A DNA stretch of 64,000 nucleotides from Setophaga petechia (GCA_024362935.1 JANCRA010000030.1:5358596-5422595), one strand, 5' to 3'; positions 37,601 to 51,599 are shown, numbered from the stretch's first letter. The notes: generated by a model from the sequence alone, not told the origin. Made by a program: numbers and translations.

Positions 37601-40600
37601 GCCTCGGCACTTTGTTGATGAGAAGGTGGTAAATGAAAACCATAAGGACTTCATGTTCCTGGAGTGCATCCTCTTCATTACAGAGGTGAGGAATGGAAGG
37701 TTTGTCCCACAGGGACATTCTCTTGACATTAGATACTTGGCTCTGGCAGTGTTTTTTCTTCCTCCTTTGCCTGTTTGTTTGCTCTCATGGAACTATGCAG
37801 ATGAACCACTGTTGCATGGCAGAGGTGTTCTCCTTGAATGAGCTGAGACAGGGATGTTGAGAAGAAAGTGTAATTAAGCTGGATGGGCTGTGGATTGTAG
37901 TTGAAGGGAGCTGTAACAAGTGCAAACAAATAACTTTGGATCACCACTTGGACCAGTCAGTGGGAGCTTATATGGAGAAGACTGGTTCCTGTAGGTACAC
38001 TAGGAAGATGAAGGGGGAGCTGCAAAAGGACTGGCCTTGCCAAGACAGCCTCCCTTCCCTGCAGCCCTTGGGTGCTGCCTGGCAGCCCTGGGCCTCCCCT
38101 TGCTTAAGGCAGGCTCCCAAACCTCTGTGCTGCTCTGTCTCCTCCAGATTCAACAAAAAGAGTTGCCCATGAAATGCACCTTATTTGCAGCTGACCTAGA
38201 GCAGGGATGGTGCTGAGATTCCCAACTGGAAGCACTCTCAGGGCTGTTTCTGCTCAGGCACTGCAGGGCCCTTTGTACAGAGGTGGGTGATCCTCAGCTC
38301 GTTGGCAGCCCTGGGCTGTTTCTCAGTGAGGGAGCTCTTGGCTTGCTGCCTGCAGCATCAGTGGAGGATTTGGCTGTGTTTCTCCCAGTTCCCTCACTGC
38401 ACAGTCTGGACAGGGAGAGCAAGAGCTACCCACTCTGTTGTGGTGAGGGATTTCTTGTCTCTGGCAGGAGGAAGTTGATGGGATTAATTTTGAAGGACAG
38501 AGTGCAGTTCTTCCCTTTTGTTCTGTTCACTTTCCCCCTTCCTCTCCTCTCTAATTTAGTGATTAGATGGGAAGGGAGGTTACAGACTATGAACTTAGCC
38601 TTTCATGTAGGAAATCTTTATAGGAGCCTTTGGCCCAAACCCCAGGAGGTGCTGTGTCAAGTCCTGCTAAATCTGGTAGAGTTTGTTGGTACTCGGCACC
38701 TCACAGGGTTTAACCCTTAATGCCAAGATAAATCATACCGTGGGTAATAAAGAGGTGCTGGTGGAAGAGATCAAGATGAGGACAGGAAACCAGGAGCCAA
38801 GATGGTCAAAGATTTATTTTAGTTTAGGCCTCTGTGATATCCACACAGTGCACTGACCTGTTAAAAAACATACATCTCTTGCAACGTGTGTAGAAGATTC
38901 TGCAGTGCCCAGCTGACAGGTGATGTTTAAAATACCCAGCACAGTCCTGCTGCTTCAGGTCACTCTGCTTCTGCCTGCAGAAAGTCAGCTTTTTAGTAAG
39001 CTTTTCAAATAAGTGATTTGAGCTCCTTTTCTGCACATTTGTTGTGAATCATGGAATTCAGTGTTCCTTCCGAGATCCCCAGTGCCACCTGGTGGCAAGG
39101 AGCCCTCTTGGCCCTCCTGCCGGGAGCTGAGAGGGACGGCAGCAACCTGCGTTACCAGATCCATGGAATATTCAGTGCATCTCCGTGCGGGTTACTGTTC
39201 CATTTTTATGAAGATTTTCCTTTTAAATCTTGGGTTTTTGCCTCCCAAGCACCCGGGAAGGCCGTGACTGCCACTAGGGGGGGCGAGGCAGCCTCAGTGC
39301 CCTCCAAATGCATTCTCTCCAAAATCAACAACAAAACAAAATTGCAGGGAAAACAGATAGAAGGGATTAAAGACTTTAATAAATGAACGATATAATTTTC
39401 TTCTGAGGTTGTCATCTGGAAACAGCTCTCCTTTAAAGGTGTTAAACATGTAACAAACACCACAGCAGTTCCCATAGTGGGTCTTGCCATCATGAGAGCA
39501 GGTTTTGTTCCAGACAACTGAGGAAGGTTGTTTTCTGTCAACTGAGAGAATATTCTCTTGAGCAGATACTGTTCTCAGCCCTCAGGTGATGTTTCAGGAA
39601 TATGAATATACGCTGTTGTGGTGTTTGCCATGCATGTATTTAAACCTCAGGCTTTTAAAGCAGCAGCAAGATGATGTCCAGACTGAACCCACCACAGCAT
39701 CCTCCTCAGAGGAGTGCCCAGGCATGGCACTGAATTTTGTATGAGCTGACCTGATGTTGGGAAATCTGCTGGGTGGGTTTGGACCTGAGCACATGGTTCT
39801 GGAACAGGGTGAGGTTTGCAGAACTGGCTGGGACTCCAGGACTCCAGTTGCTCCCCTGCTGCTGCCTTTGCCTGCCAAAGGGATGTGTGTGGTACCTGAA
39901 GGTGTGAGGATGAGGAGGGTTTGGGAGCATCCCTGTAGTGCCCGCCACACAGGGGCTGTAGAGGACAGTGATGTAGGGCTGGGTGTGGGTATGAAGAGAG
40001 GGGAGCTGGTACACCCCAGCTGTTGTGGGGGATCAGTGCACTTGCCCAGATGCTCCTCTGAGAGCTCAGGGCAGGCAGCAGGAATTTCAGCTTCAATCTG
40101 GCTTCTAAATTTGGGAAGGGAGGGCTCGGGTTTCTGCTGGAAGGGAAGGAGCTGACAGGAAAGCACGGCCTCAGCCGTCCCCCTCCCCCCTGCACTGACA
40201 GAGGAACCATTTACAAAAGGCCGATTCTCTTGGGAACCGAGAGGCAGGAACGCCACGTCTGTGAGTAATTTCCTGCTCAATATGGCTGCTCTGACTCACT
40301 CCGTTCCCCTGGGGTCACTGCGGGACTGCAGCGCGCTCACCGCCTCTCGCTCTCCCCCCAGCTCTCCCTCTTCGCCCTTTGTGGCTGGAAGGAGATGATT
40401 TTTTTTTTGTTGTTCCCCTTCTGATCCCTCTTATTTTTCCCGCCCCAGCTTGAAACCATGGCCAAGCCATCCCTTGCTGGGTGTCTGGGTGAGGAGGGCC
40501 ACAGTGGGCATGAGAGTGGGACTGGCCAGCTGTGCCTGCTCCTTTCTCTCTCTGGCTTGGGAAGGGGAGAAGAGCACAGTGGTGGTGGCTGATGCCAGCT

Positions 40601-43600
40601 GTGCCCCTGTGAAGGGCAGTGACACGGGGGGAAGGAAGATTTGGTGTCAAAACTCAGGCAGCCAAACCTCCTGTGTGGGGAGGGGAGGCTCTGATGGCTC
40701 AGAGCTCCCTGGCAGCCGCTGCTTTGGGTGCCCACCGGTGGCAAATCCTGGCGCTGGGTAACGCCGTGCTTTGTGTGTGTGCACGTTTCATCTCGTGCCC
40801 ACGAGGGAAGCGTGTGGCAGAGGGGACAGGGAGCGGCTCAGCTGTCACCCCCCAGCTCACAGGAGCCTCTGAGGGGAAGTGGAGATGCACCCCTGCCCTC
40901 CCAGCACGAGGCAGAGCTGCAGACCCGCTTCCCCTGCTGCTCCAGCCCCAAGGCCAGTGGGTTTGAAGCACATCACCCTCCAAACAGGGAGGTTTTTGGG
41001 TCCTCCCACCCTCTCCCTCTCTTTCTTTCTTTCTTTCTCTGCTGCAGGCTGGTGTCACACAGGCATTGCAGAAAGGCAGCAGCATTTTCCCAAAGCACAT
41101 TGATTGGCCCTGCTTGCTTTTTTAGTGAGCAGAGAGGTTGTTTTGGAGGCGTTTTTCCCACCCTCTCTCCAGGCCTGTGCGTGCACAGAGGGAAGGGGTT
41201 AGTTGTTCGAGCCCCAGGTCGGGAATGAGAGTCCAAGAGATTCCTCTCTCCCCACGCTCCTCTTTAGCGTGAGCTTCGGCCTTGTGGTTTCTGATGTCAT
41301 GGGAACTTCGCTCAGTCAGAGTGGCTGTGTTGTATTTCTTTCTCTCCCTGAGGGTCTGTTTTTGTTCATGGAGGAGAAGGAGAGACAACCACCCAGGGAA
41401 TCTACATGCAACTGCCCCTGATTGCAGCTTCCCTCCTGCCCTCCCTCCTCCAAACCCCTTGCCCTGGGAGGAGAAACAGCGGAGTATAAAAAAAAAGAAA
41501 AAAAATGTGAAGCATCTGCTGCAAGCCAGCAGCTCACAGCTCTGGAGCTAGTTTGGAGAGCATGTCCCCTCTGCTCCTGCTTCCCCTAGAGCCCTCCTCA
41601 GCTAGAGGCAGGTGTGGAGTGGGCTGTGGACACAGAGCTGCTGCCAACCTGCACTGCCCTCTGTATTCAGGGAAGGCAGCGATGGCTGTCGCTGCTGGTT
41701 GTTGTTGATCTGAATGGGGAATGAGTCATTTTCTTGGAAAGCCCAGCAGTGCTGCACTGGGAGGTTTCTGGGTAGAATAGGAACAGCGTTGAGCCAAGCT
41801 CTACTGGGGGGAAGAACGGGACTTATGTGGGGCTTTTTTAATACAGTCGTTAAAAGGGAGGTGTGCAGAAGGAGGTCTGATTAGGAAAGCGTGGCAGGAA
41901 AAGGCTTAATTTTATCAGGGCAGGAGGGGAGCTGGATTGCCACGGCTTCATGTGATGTGGCCACAGCGGGAGGGAGCAGGGAGGGAGGGAGGGAGGACGC
42001 AGTGAGGTGGCTGCTGCGTGGGTCACTGGGCTTGGTGGGAATGTTTGCTTGGAGAGAGTGTGAGCATGAGTCACTGCTGGTGCACGAGCTTCCTGGCTGG
42101 CCCAGCTCCCTCAGCCCTGTGCTTGGGTCTCTTTCAGATGAAGACAGGCCCCTTTGCCGAGCACTCCAACCAGCTCTGGAACATCAGCGCCGTGCCCTCC
42201 TGGTCCAAGGTCAACCAGGGCCTCATCCGCATGTACAAGGCAGAGGTGAGTGCTGTGGGCAGGGGGAGGCTGCTCAGCCACACACCTGCTCTCCACAGCA
42301 CCCTGGGGCAGCTCCTGTGCTGCTCCACGTGTGGGGACCCCATCACAGCCATTTGTTACTCTTGGCTGACTGTGGCTTGGGAGCCCTTGGCTCTTCAGGT
42401 GCTGCTGGCTTGAAGGAAGCTCCTGCCTTGTGTTTGCCCCAAAACCAATCCCAAAGTGGCCATTCCTTGCAAACGTGACTTTTGCCTTGTCTTGTCTTAC
42501 CATAGTGCAAGTGCAGATCTCCAAATAAGGGCCAGTGTCTTGACCTGCTTGTTCTTCTGGTCCACCACTATTTTACCAGCTAGAAGAGACTTATTTTAAA
42601 TTACCATCCCATGTTTCAAGAGCCCCAGAGCAGGCTGAATGCTTCCTACTGATTTACCCTTTCTACAAGCCCCATCTATGCCATGTGCCAGCCCGGTGAG
42701 ACCACAGCCACCTCTCTGGTTTGGCCACCCTCCGCCCACCAGCTCTGCTGGCACTGCCCCAGGCTTTCCTGGTGAACCCTGACCTGCAGAACTGGGCAGT
42801 TTTGGCTGTTCCTTGTCTTCCTTCCTGCTCAAGCTAACCCTGGGCTTGAGGAAGCAGGACAGGAACCTCGGGAGGGAATGGTGTTGGCTCTGCAGCACTC
42901 ACTGGCTGCACTAAAGCGCTGGAGGAGCAGGGTTGGTGGAACTCCCTGCTGGCACCGGGTGGGCGGGGACTGGCGGTGCCTGGGAGAATTAATGGCACAC
43001 CCTGCAGTGCTGCTGGTGTCAGCCATGCTCCTGTTGGGAGCTGGGACAAGCTCCCACTGCTGGGACACAGAGCTGTGTTCAGGCCCAGTGCACCAAGGGG
43101 TTAACTGTGCCTGACGGCCGCTCCCTCCCCCAGCCCTTCCTCTGCACTGCACATCCTGTGTTTAGGTTCCAGGCCACATACCTCTCTAATCTGTGAGGTG
43201 TCACTCCCAGGCCCGCTGGCTCCTTCCGCCCCCAGCTCAGTTTTCCTCCCAGCCTCCAAAGAGGAGAAGAGGGGCTGGGGGCCGACCCCTGCCTGGCTGC
43301 TCCTGGGAGGGGTGCCCCAGGCTGCTCCTCGGAGAGGGGGCTGTCCCTGGGCTGCAGCTCCAGCACAGGGGCTGGAGGCACTGCCTGCTGGAAAACCCTG
43401 AGCTGGAGGCTAAACTCTGAGAGCTGAGGGGTCTGAAGGGGAGACCACAGCACCGTGAGTGCCTTTAAAGTGAAACATGAGTGTCCTAAGACTTAGAGCT
43501 TCAGTGTGGTTCTGCTGCTGCCTCAACAGCCTTGCTGTAGTCCTTCCTTTCCTTTGGATCAGTTCTTTCACAAGCTGGGTGCTCCCCTGGCATCCCACAT

Positions 43601-46600
43601 TCCCTGGGATGTTCATGTGTTCCTGGCTGGTACCCCACATGCCCTGTGCCATGGTTGCTCCCATGGCTGGAGGAGCTTGGCAGTGATGAGCCCACAGTGC
43701 AGTGCACACATTCACTGATGTCTTGTGGCCAGTGTGTGCTGGCAGATCTACCTGTCCTCTGGCTGGAGAGAGCCACTGGCATTCTCTAGAGACTGGGAGA
43801 TTTTTGGCTCTTCTATGTGCACCCCAGACACAGTCTCTTCTGAAGGCCTCAGTCTGTTGTGAGTAGCAGGTGACTTTCTGTGTGAAAATGCTGGATCCAG
43901 TACTGGTAGGTTTCTAGAAATATCTGAGATGTAGCTGTGTCAAGGGGAGAATGCAAAAACTGCTAGGAAGGGTAATGGTACTAATTTAGGCTAAAGTGTA
44001 AAAAATGTTGAGTCAACCAAAGAGCTTTAAATTTAGGTTTTTTCCTCAGATAATGTTTGTAGGTCTTAAAGGACTAATCCTAAAAAAATCCTTGTGCAGT
44101 GTTGTCCTCTCTTGCCATGCCATGGAAGTTGTGTTCACCTGGATAGGCAGAGGAGAGGGAGCACTCCTGCTCAGGGGTCCTTAGGGTTCTTTGCAGTAGA
44201 TATATCTTTAGATATAATCTGTTCTGGGGAGTTATCTACCCTGATGCTGGCTCAGCCAGTTCCTGCCTGGCTTGGGAGATGACAGGGGTGTGGATGTGGA
44301 CAGGGCAGCATGGCTGGACAGAGCTTTCAGTTATAGTGTGCCTGTGCCTGCAGGTTACACCAACATTTGCAGCTGGAGGATCTCTTAGACTGATTTTCTG
44401 GGAATGACACAAGGCTGGGAGTCACTTAACCTTCATCCTTTGCAAACTGAATCCATCTGGGTGTCACAGTCCAGGCACAAAGTCACTGTTGGAGACCTTG
44501 TCTCCTTTCTGCTGGCTCCTGGTGTATTTCTGCTCTCTGTGTAGCCTTCAGCAGTGCATCTCTCTGCAATTAGCCACTGCCAGCATTAGCAGAAGAGAAG
44601 TCAGCAGCACCCCTCAAGTACTGACATGGGTCTTTGTCCAGCTCTGTGTGGCAGAGCCTGGGGTGTGTGATGGCCAAGAGAGGGAAGATTTGGGGTTCTG
44701 GTGTTGCTTTGTCTAACTGGCAAAGTGAGAGCAAGATTTCAGGTTTTATTTGTTTTCCCCTCCCTTCTCCCTGCCCCTCTGATCACCCATTGCAATTAGA
44801 TCAGGTGAAATCAGACACTCAGCTGGAGGCTCCAGCTCTGTAACACGCCTGGGGTGCCTGAGAAGTGCTGGGTGCTGGATGCTGCTGGCCAGGACTGGGA
44901 CTGAGTGGGGGCAGCAGCAGAGGAGGGGGTCACTTGCAGGAAACAGACCAGGAGAAATCCCACTTGGTGGGAGTGGGGCAGCCCCCAGACCTGGCTCATC
45001 TAAAAAGCTCTCCAAAGGCTTTTTCTCTTCTCTGTCTCCTCTATGGGATGGCTTTAAACAGCTGACAGAAAGCTCAGGTGTGTCTGTGTGTCCAGGAGCT
45101 GTGGTCTGGATCCAGGCACTCCAGGGCAGATGAGCAGTAGACTGAAGACAAGGTGTCTTCAACTCTGTCTGTTTATGAAATCCCAAATGTGTCTATTTAT
45201 AATATAATGGGTGAAGACGTGTTTGCTTGAAAGTCCATGGGCTTTTCTTATTCTCTCCATCAAAGGCAAGTGAAGAAGTTGACAGAATAGAGTGTGGTTA
45301 AAGCAGCAGCCTTGATGTTTTTCCCCTGAGCCTGCTTTTGAGTCTCCTGACCTTTCCTTCTCTGCAGTCAGTCAGGAAATACTTTCCATTGTAACTAATC
45401 TAGTCCCAGTTCCATCTTTAAAGGTTGGACTTGGTGCATGAATCTACTCCCCAGTTGAGTCCCAAGCAGACCTTCAGTGGGATCAAGATGGTGGCAAGAA
45501 GAAATAAGCCTGAAATTGAGCAGGGTACAGTTGGGTTGGGTACAGTTTCATCCACAGCTGATGCAAGGAAGGCTCTGGTGCTCTGTACAGCTGATAATTC
45601 AGTAAACTTGTGCTAGTCCTTCTGAACAGAGGAGGAGGAATTTCTTGCTTGTCTCCTCTTGAGCTGGTGATGTGTTAGATGGAATGGATACCCCTTCTTC
45701 CCACTGGTGGTAAAGTCTCTTCATCTGGAGCCCAAACCAGTCTGGTCTTCCATGGGACTCCTTGGAGCTAATTGGGCTGACATTTGAGCTGTCAGCATCT
45801 CCAGTGTTCGTTTCTCTCTGCTCTCCCCTCATGCCCATGTTACCCGGCCCTGCTTCCTCTGAGAGTTTGTCTAAGTGGTTGTGTGGAGAGACAGCAGCAG
45901 CTCTGAGCATTAGGAAGCTTTGAAGGTGACATGGCCTGATGCTCTCAGGACTTACTTCTCCTTGCCATGGAGATTTGTGGTTGTCTGCCTGGCTCTTATT
46001 CCCCAGGACTGGATACAGCCATGCTGTACTTTCACCACCTCCAAACTTGTTTGGCTCCAGTGTGCTGGTGCTTGGAACCAGTTGCCTGACCTCTGGCTCC
46101 AAAGGGATTACTGTAGGCCTGGGCTTCTGGGCACTAATCTTCCTGCTTGCCCATGATGACAGCACGAGGGCAGGGTGCCTGTGCCTGAGTCCTGCCTTGA
46201 GGTGAGAGCTGTCTGCAGCACACAGTTTCCTCTCCAGCCCCAGAGAACTGCAGCAAGTCCTGTTTGGCCCCGTGGAGAGCACAATACTTCTTCCTATGGA
46301 GAGTTATAGCCACATCATGGCTGAACACACACTGCTGAGCTCTGTGTGATGGAGTGGAGCCTGCTCTGTGCCCTCCATGAGGTTTGGGCAGTCTGAGTCT
46401 GCAGTGACTCAAAAACAAGAGCTCTGAGTGGCTCTGCCAGACAAGTGCTGGCAAACTCTGACGTTATTGACCACAGTCCATGACCTTCCTGCTGTTGGCT
46501 GCTGAGTGGAAGGGGCTGTGCCCTTGCAGCCCCACTCACCCTATGCAGGGTCCTGGTATAGCTGCAGGAAGCACCTCTGGGCTAATCTGCTTTGTAGTGG

Positions 46601-47277
46601 ATCTGTGTGACTGACCTGTGATCCATTACTCTTCAATGGGAGGTGGGAATTTCATGGGTGAGGGGTTGTTAGAAATAGGATCATATCTGAAACTATGGCT
46701 GCAAAATCGCTGGTGCTTGTCCATCAAAGACCTGAGAGTCTGGAATGCAGTTTGGGCAGTGCCTTGCAGCTGCAGAATGGTGCCTCAAACCCAGAGTGTT
46801 GGCACTGGCCTGGAGGGGAGTCTCTCTCTGCCCCAGGGGATTCTGCAGTTCTCAGTGTTTGTAGGGTGAAACTCTTCAAAGACATCAGCTCGAGCAAGGA
46901 GAGTGGTGAGGGAGAAAGCTGCTGACATAGACATGCTGCTTCTGCTCGTGCTCCGGGCCTCCCCATACTGCATTTCAGTAAGAAGAAGACTCTGGCTGAA
47001 GGGAAGGGGATGGGATTATGAAGTGCTGCTGGCCTGAGAAGCCTGACTGGAATGTGTGGGGGAAAACATGGGGCTGATCCTCTGCCTTTGTCTGAGCTGA
47101 GGGGCCCCGAACCCTGACCCTGCGGGCAGGATGTGGCTCAGGCTGTGTGTGTAAGGTGGAAATGTCTCCTGAATTCACCTCTCTTTATCTCTCCTCCTGC
47201 AGTGCCTGGAGAAGTTTCCTGTGATCCAGCACTTTAAGTTTGGCAGCCTGCTCCCCATCCAGCCTGTGACATCTTAA
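25372..47277 (+). CDS. PTPA: PP2A phosphatase activator (PTPA), complete
   Basis: Also called PPP2R4; an ATP-dependent activator and peptidyl-prolyl isomerase-type chaperone of the PP2A catalytic subunit, cytosolic and nuclear. Coding exons: 25372-25396, 27409-27509, 28662-28748, 33618-33743, 34461-34578, 36028-36127, 36987-37111, 37585-37685, 42138-42245, 47203-47277. They total 966 nt, giving 321 residues; the short human isoform has 323. Conserved blocks are [12 protein letters not shown] (90-101), YGTGHEAAF (150-158) and [20 protein letters not shown] (207-226). The protein starts MAESERRAG and ends LLPIQPVTS. Exon 3 ends KISE and joins PIEKLVALL directly; I see no counterpart of the extra exon of the longer human isoform in the 4.9-kb intron 28749-33617. 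Other large introns are 37686-42137 and 42246-47202. All junctions are GT-AG and in phase. Confidence 0.97.
31565..31875. promoter_or_regulatory. AT-rich palindromic block in PTPA intron 3, candidate enhancer
   Basis: The block contains TTTAATTATTTATTG near 31574, GCTCAT-A-ATGAGC around 31790, an 8-bp inverted repeat TGCTGGTG (31792-31799) / CACCAGCA (31813-31820), and TTTAATTATTTAATG near 31824. Homeodomain-type TAATTA cores are clustered. There is no coding potential. Function is inferred from composition only. Confidence 0.3.
39085..39285 (+). promoter_or_regulatory. Two CTCF-like motifs in PTPA intron 8
   Basis: TGCCACCTGGTGGCA near 39083-39097 matches the CTCF core closely and is itself palindromic. 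About 185 bp downstream, TGCCACTAGGGGGGGCG near 39269 resembles the core with two extra G. Both read in + orientation. Nearby ORFs are not conserved exons. Confidence 0.35.
41024..41042 (+). repeat. (CTTT)n microsatellite
   Basis: A short CTTT tetranucleotide run within a pyrimidine-rich segment of PTPA intron 8. Confidence 0.8.
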
Positions 47278-49830
47278 GGAGACCGCAGGAGGAGCCGAGG
47301 CAGCGGAGGCACAGCACGGCGCTCTTCCTCCTCCCCTCACCCCTCCTCACCACCCAGCCCATCCATTCCTGCACATCCTCATCGGCAACCACAGACCCAA
47401 AGCACAGGGATGGGACCTGGAGCAGCTCCTCCTGCACGTCCTCAGCCTGGGGACATCTCGCCAGCGGCCGAGCTGGGGCCGCGCTGCTCTGCTGTGCCGC
47501 GTCCCTGCCGGGAATGGGGATGGGCTTGAGCAGGGGCTGCCCTGCAGAAAGGGCCCTCTGCTTGGCTTCCCAAGAGAAAGGGGTGTGGAGGGGAGGAAGG
47601 CACGTGTGTATGTGTTGGGCAGTGGTAACTGCAATTTCCCTTTTGAATTTCATTGAAGTTTCCTGTTGCTGTTTGCTTTGGGAAACGGCTGCGCGGGGTG
47701 AGGTGTGAGCCTGTGCGTGTCTGTGTCGGCCAGCTCTGCCTGCACTGGAGGTCTGAACTGGGAAAAGGGAGTTGTAGGGAGTGTCTGTGGGTTGTGGAAG
47801 CCCAGGGTACCGTCTCTCCCTTTTTCTGGGTAAAGAGAGCACCCTCCCTCCACCTCTTCTGCAAGAGGGTCTTCCTTTCTCACTAGCACCTCTTCTCTTG
47901 GGTGAAGCTGGGGACCTTCTGGGCTGTGGGCATCTGAGCTGGCTCTGGAGCTGGAGACAAGGTCCTGGAGGGACCCAGCTCTGTGGGAACAGCTATGCAA
48001 AGACACTGCTCAGGCCCCCTCTGAACTGGCACAAACCCTGACACATTCACACACATCCATAACTGGGTCCAACCTGCCCTCTGCAATCCCCTGCTTTGCT
48101 GCTCTGAGGCTGGGCTGGCCTCAGTGGCACAAGGTGTGACTGTGGTTGCTCCTGCTTGGTCATAAATTGTAGTGACACCCCCATGGCAAAGGGATTTCCC
48201 CACGAAGCAGCAGGATCCCCAGCTCTTGAGGGGGGCATCCCTGGAGCACAGGCAGCATGAGGGGACAGCATGCAGCTTCTCATGCATTCATAAACTCGTG
48301 CTGGAAACGAAAACAACAGTAGCCCAGGACAGCAGGTTATACCTGGAGAAAGCTCTTTCCCTTTGTCCTTCCCTGCTGGTGTTGCTGTGCTGGACCTCAG
48401 GCAGGGGAGCCACACTTGCAGCAGCAGTGTGCTGAGGACAGGTGGTCTGGATCACACCAGCAGCATCACTGGAGGGCAGAAAGGGCTGGTGCTGTTTTTG
48501 AGATGAGCTGTCTGTCCACAGGTCGTGACCAAGCTGGTGCACAGCTTTGCAGCTGCAGTGGGGTTGTTTCTTCTTGGGGTTCCAGGCTGGGTGTGGCAGG
48601 GACAGAGGTCTGGATTGGTGTTTGCTGGGGATCAGGAGCAGCAGGAATCCTTCCTCTGGCATTCCTGCAGACCATGAAGGGGCTGCCCCCAGCCAGGCTG
48701 CTCAGCTTTTGCTGCTGCACTGCTTTGCTGCTGGGGTGGGAGGAGGAAACATGGTTGTGATTTTTTTTTTCTTTTTTATTATTATTTTTTCATTATTTTT
48801 AACAGATCTACTCACTCCCTCTTGTAAAGGCTCTTGCAGGCACTCAGGGGAAGGAGAGTAAAAATAGAGTCTAAGTTAAGAGGTGGTGAAATGTCCACAG
48901 AGCTGAAGCAGAGCTTTCTGGCACTGTTGCTGTCCTGTCTGCTCCTGGCTTGGCCCTGGGCAGGGGGTGGGGGACAAGGAGCTTTTGACCTGCCTGAAAC
49001 AACTATAAACTTCTATTTTAAATGAAAATGGAAGACTGGGGTTAAGTCTTGTTTTACTGCTAAATGGGATGTGTTTTGTCTTCGCTTTTCAAATGGATCC
49101 ACTCCTGGAATGTTGCTGGAGATCTGTGTGCTTGCTGGGACTTGATGAGTCCATCTTCAGTGGAGCAGCCTGTGCCTGGAGCAGAGACTCATGGTGTCTC
49201 CACCTGTGTCCCCTCACGTTGCTGTGTCTTTTGGCAGGTGTCCCCATACTTTAAATAACTGTGCAGCATCTGGCCAGCAATGGCTGAGCAAAAGCCCCAG
49301 GTTTTCTCTATCTGCCTGAGGGTCGGGAAAACATCTCTCCAGGTTGTCTTGTGGAAATGAGGCTTCCATGCAAAAGGATGGGTGGAAATTTTGACATGGA
49401 TACATGGGAGGGACTCCAGGAATGTGGAATACAGCACCAAAAAAGGGTGGAGAGGTGCTTCCTTCCCCTGCAGCTGCAGCGTTGCTCCCTGGGACAGTGT
49501 CCCTGGGCTTGGGACCTGCGGAGGCGGTGGGAGGAGGCTCACGCACAGCTTTGTGTTTGTTGTTTGCCCGAGTCTGCACATCTGTCCTGCTGGGGATTTG
49601 GGGATGTCAAGCAGCTAATTCTCCTTTGAGTCCTCTCAGCTCGCTTGGGATGTGCCCCTGTCCCGTGGCAGCCACTTGCTTTGCCTCCCTCCTGCTCCCA
49701 GTGACATCCCCCACGGGCTCAGCTCCTCTGCCCACGGACGTGGCAGCGCCCAGGGCTGCTCTGTGTCCGAGGCAGCACTTCCCACCTCCCCCTGTGTTGT
49801 AGGTTTAATTAAAGTTTCTGTGTTTTGCAC
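47278..49830 (+). other. PTPA: PTPA 3'UTR with polyadenylation signal
   Basis: Begins directly after the TAA at 47275-47277. ATTAAA at 49808-49813 is followed by the G/T-rich TGTTTTGCACTGGTGACTGT, a good cleavage-site arrangement, giving a 3'UTR of about 2.5 kb. It contains a T-rich tract at about 48762-48802. The region is GC-moderate, and the ORFs through it are not conserved proteins. Confidence 0.65.
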
Positions 49831-51599
49831 TGGTGACTGTGTTGGTCTCTCTCAGACTGGGTTTGCTCCTGCTGTGGGAGCAGAGCCAGTGGAGCCAATG
49901 GCTGGAGCCTTCAGCACAGGGAAGAGGCCCTGTGGAGGCACTTGCCATGTTGGTAGTTGACCTCGTGCTTGCACTAAAATTGATTCTTTATTTAACTGCA
50001 TGATCAAGTACATCTGGTCTGTCTTTGTGTCCTTCCAAGGTGTCTTTCTGTTGTGTTGTGTGGTTTATTTATTAACTTTTTTGCTGTGTCCACCCCCATC
50101 CCATCTGATGTTTGGCAGGTAGGTGATGTGCAAAGCCTGATCCCAGGCCAGCAAATCTCTTGAAGATCAGAGACTCTTATAACCAAAGGATGTTTGAGCC
50201 TTGTTTCTAAGGCAGGGTGAGAACTGGAACCTTTTCCTTCAGATGTTTTTCCTGTCCTGCTGTAGGAGCTGACTCAGGACTTCCAGCATCAGTGTAGTTC
50301 AGCAGCTTTGTTGGACTTATAATAGACCTGGATTAAATTAAACCTAGACCTTCTCACAGTGGTGGAAGGTAGCGTAGCTGCACTTAGCAAATGCTCCTTT
50401 TCTTGTCTCTGAGTTACATCTTCTCCATCAACACAGGCCAACTGTGTGAGCTAAAAGCAGCAGCAGTGTGGAGGGGTGGATGGTGAGCAGAAATGTCATC
50501 TTGGATCACAAATGTTGTCTTTGAAGGCTCTTGAATTCGTCTTGAGCATGTCCCTCGGTGAACACGACATGCAGTGAAGGGGAAGCAGACGTAGCGTGGG
50601 TTTCTGGCCATCTTCCCCCTCAGCACACTGACCAAGGCATTTTTTTTAAATTCAGTTTTCAGAGCTGATCTTTGGGGTTGCCATACGTAGGCCAGTTTGT
50701 GTTGCTGTTTAACAGCTGTTGCCTTGTACAGGGTGCATTTCGTGAATCGCCGCCAGCCTTGCCCTGTCTCTTCCTTCACAGCCTTCCTTTAGCCTCCTTT
50801 AGAAGTGATTGCTTATGGCAGCCAGTGATGAAGTAAGAGTTGAGAGAAGCAGCCTTGTGTGGAGATAGAAGTAACAGAATAAAAATTAGAAGTTCTTGAT
50901 GTCATTGCTGCTGTATTAACTTGTCCCTGGCGTGTGGCTCAGTTCCACCAGGCCGTGCTGGGATCCTGTGAGTGGATAAACAAATCAGCCCCCACAGCAG
51001 GACCTGCAGAATCTGAGCGGGCACTTGCCAAGATGAAGATGCACTTTGTACCCCAAGGACCTGGTGCTGAACCACACAAGAGCCCTGGACTCTGCACTGG
51101 CTTCCTGAGAGAGGAAAGGAGGCAGAAATGGGTTGGAGGAGCTGAAACTGGTTGTTAATGATAACTGCTGAAGTTACCTGAACTCTCCTGCTGCCAGCGT
51201 GCTGGTGGAAACCTTGTACAGTTGAGAAGCTCAAAGAATCTTCTTGCTGCTTCAACAAGGAGTCCCCTGGCTCAGAGGTAGAATTTAACAGGGCTTTTGG
51301 AGGTCATTTCATGCTCTAATATCCAAGAGGAGATATCTTCATCATTTAACTTTGCTTCCCCTTCGGTGGATGAGCACTCTTGCCATTGACATTGGAGAAA
51401 ACTCCTTGAGCATCCTGGGGACACGCAGGGTCTTGTAAAATTGTGCCAAACTTCAAACTAGGACGAGCCAAATTGAAAAAGGGCTGTCTCCAGATCAGAT
51501 TCAGCGAGGGCTGAACCGTGACGGGCATCATCAGCTTGGAGATAGGCTTGTTGTGAGGAGCACAAGGCTGTAAGCAGGTTTTGGAGGTTAGAAAAGGCC

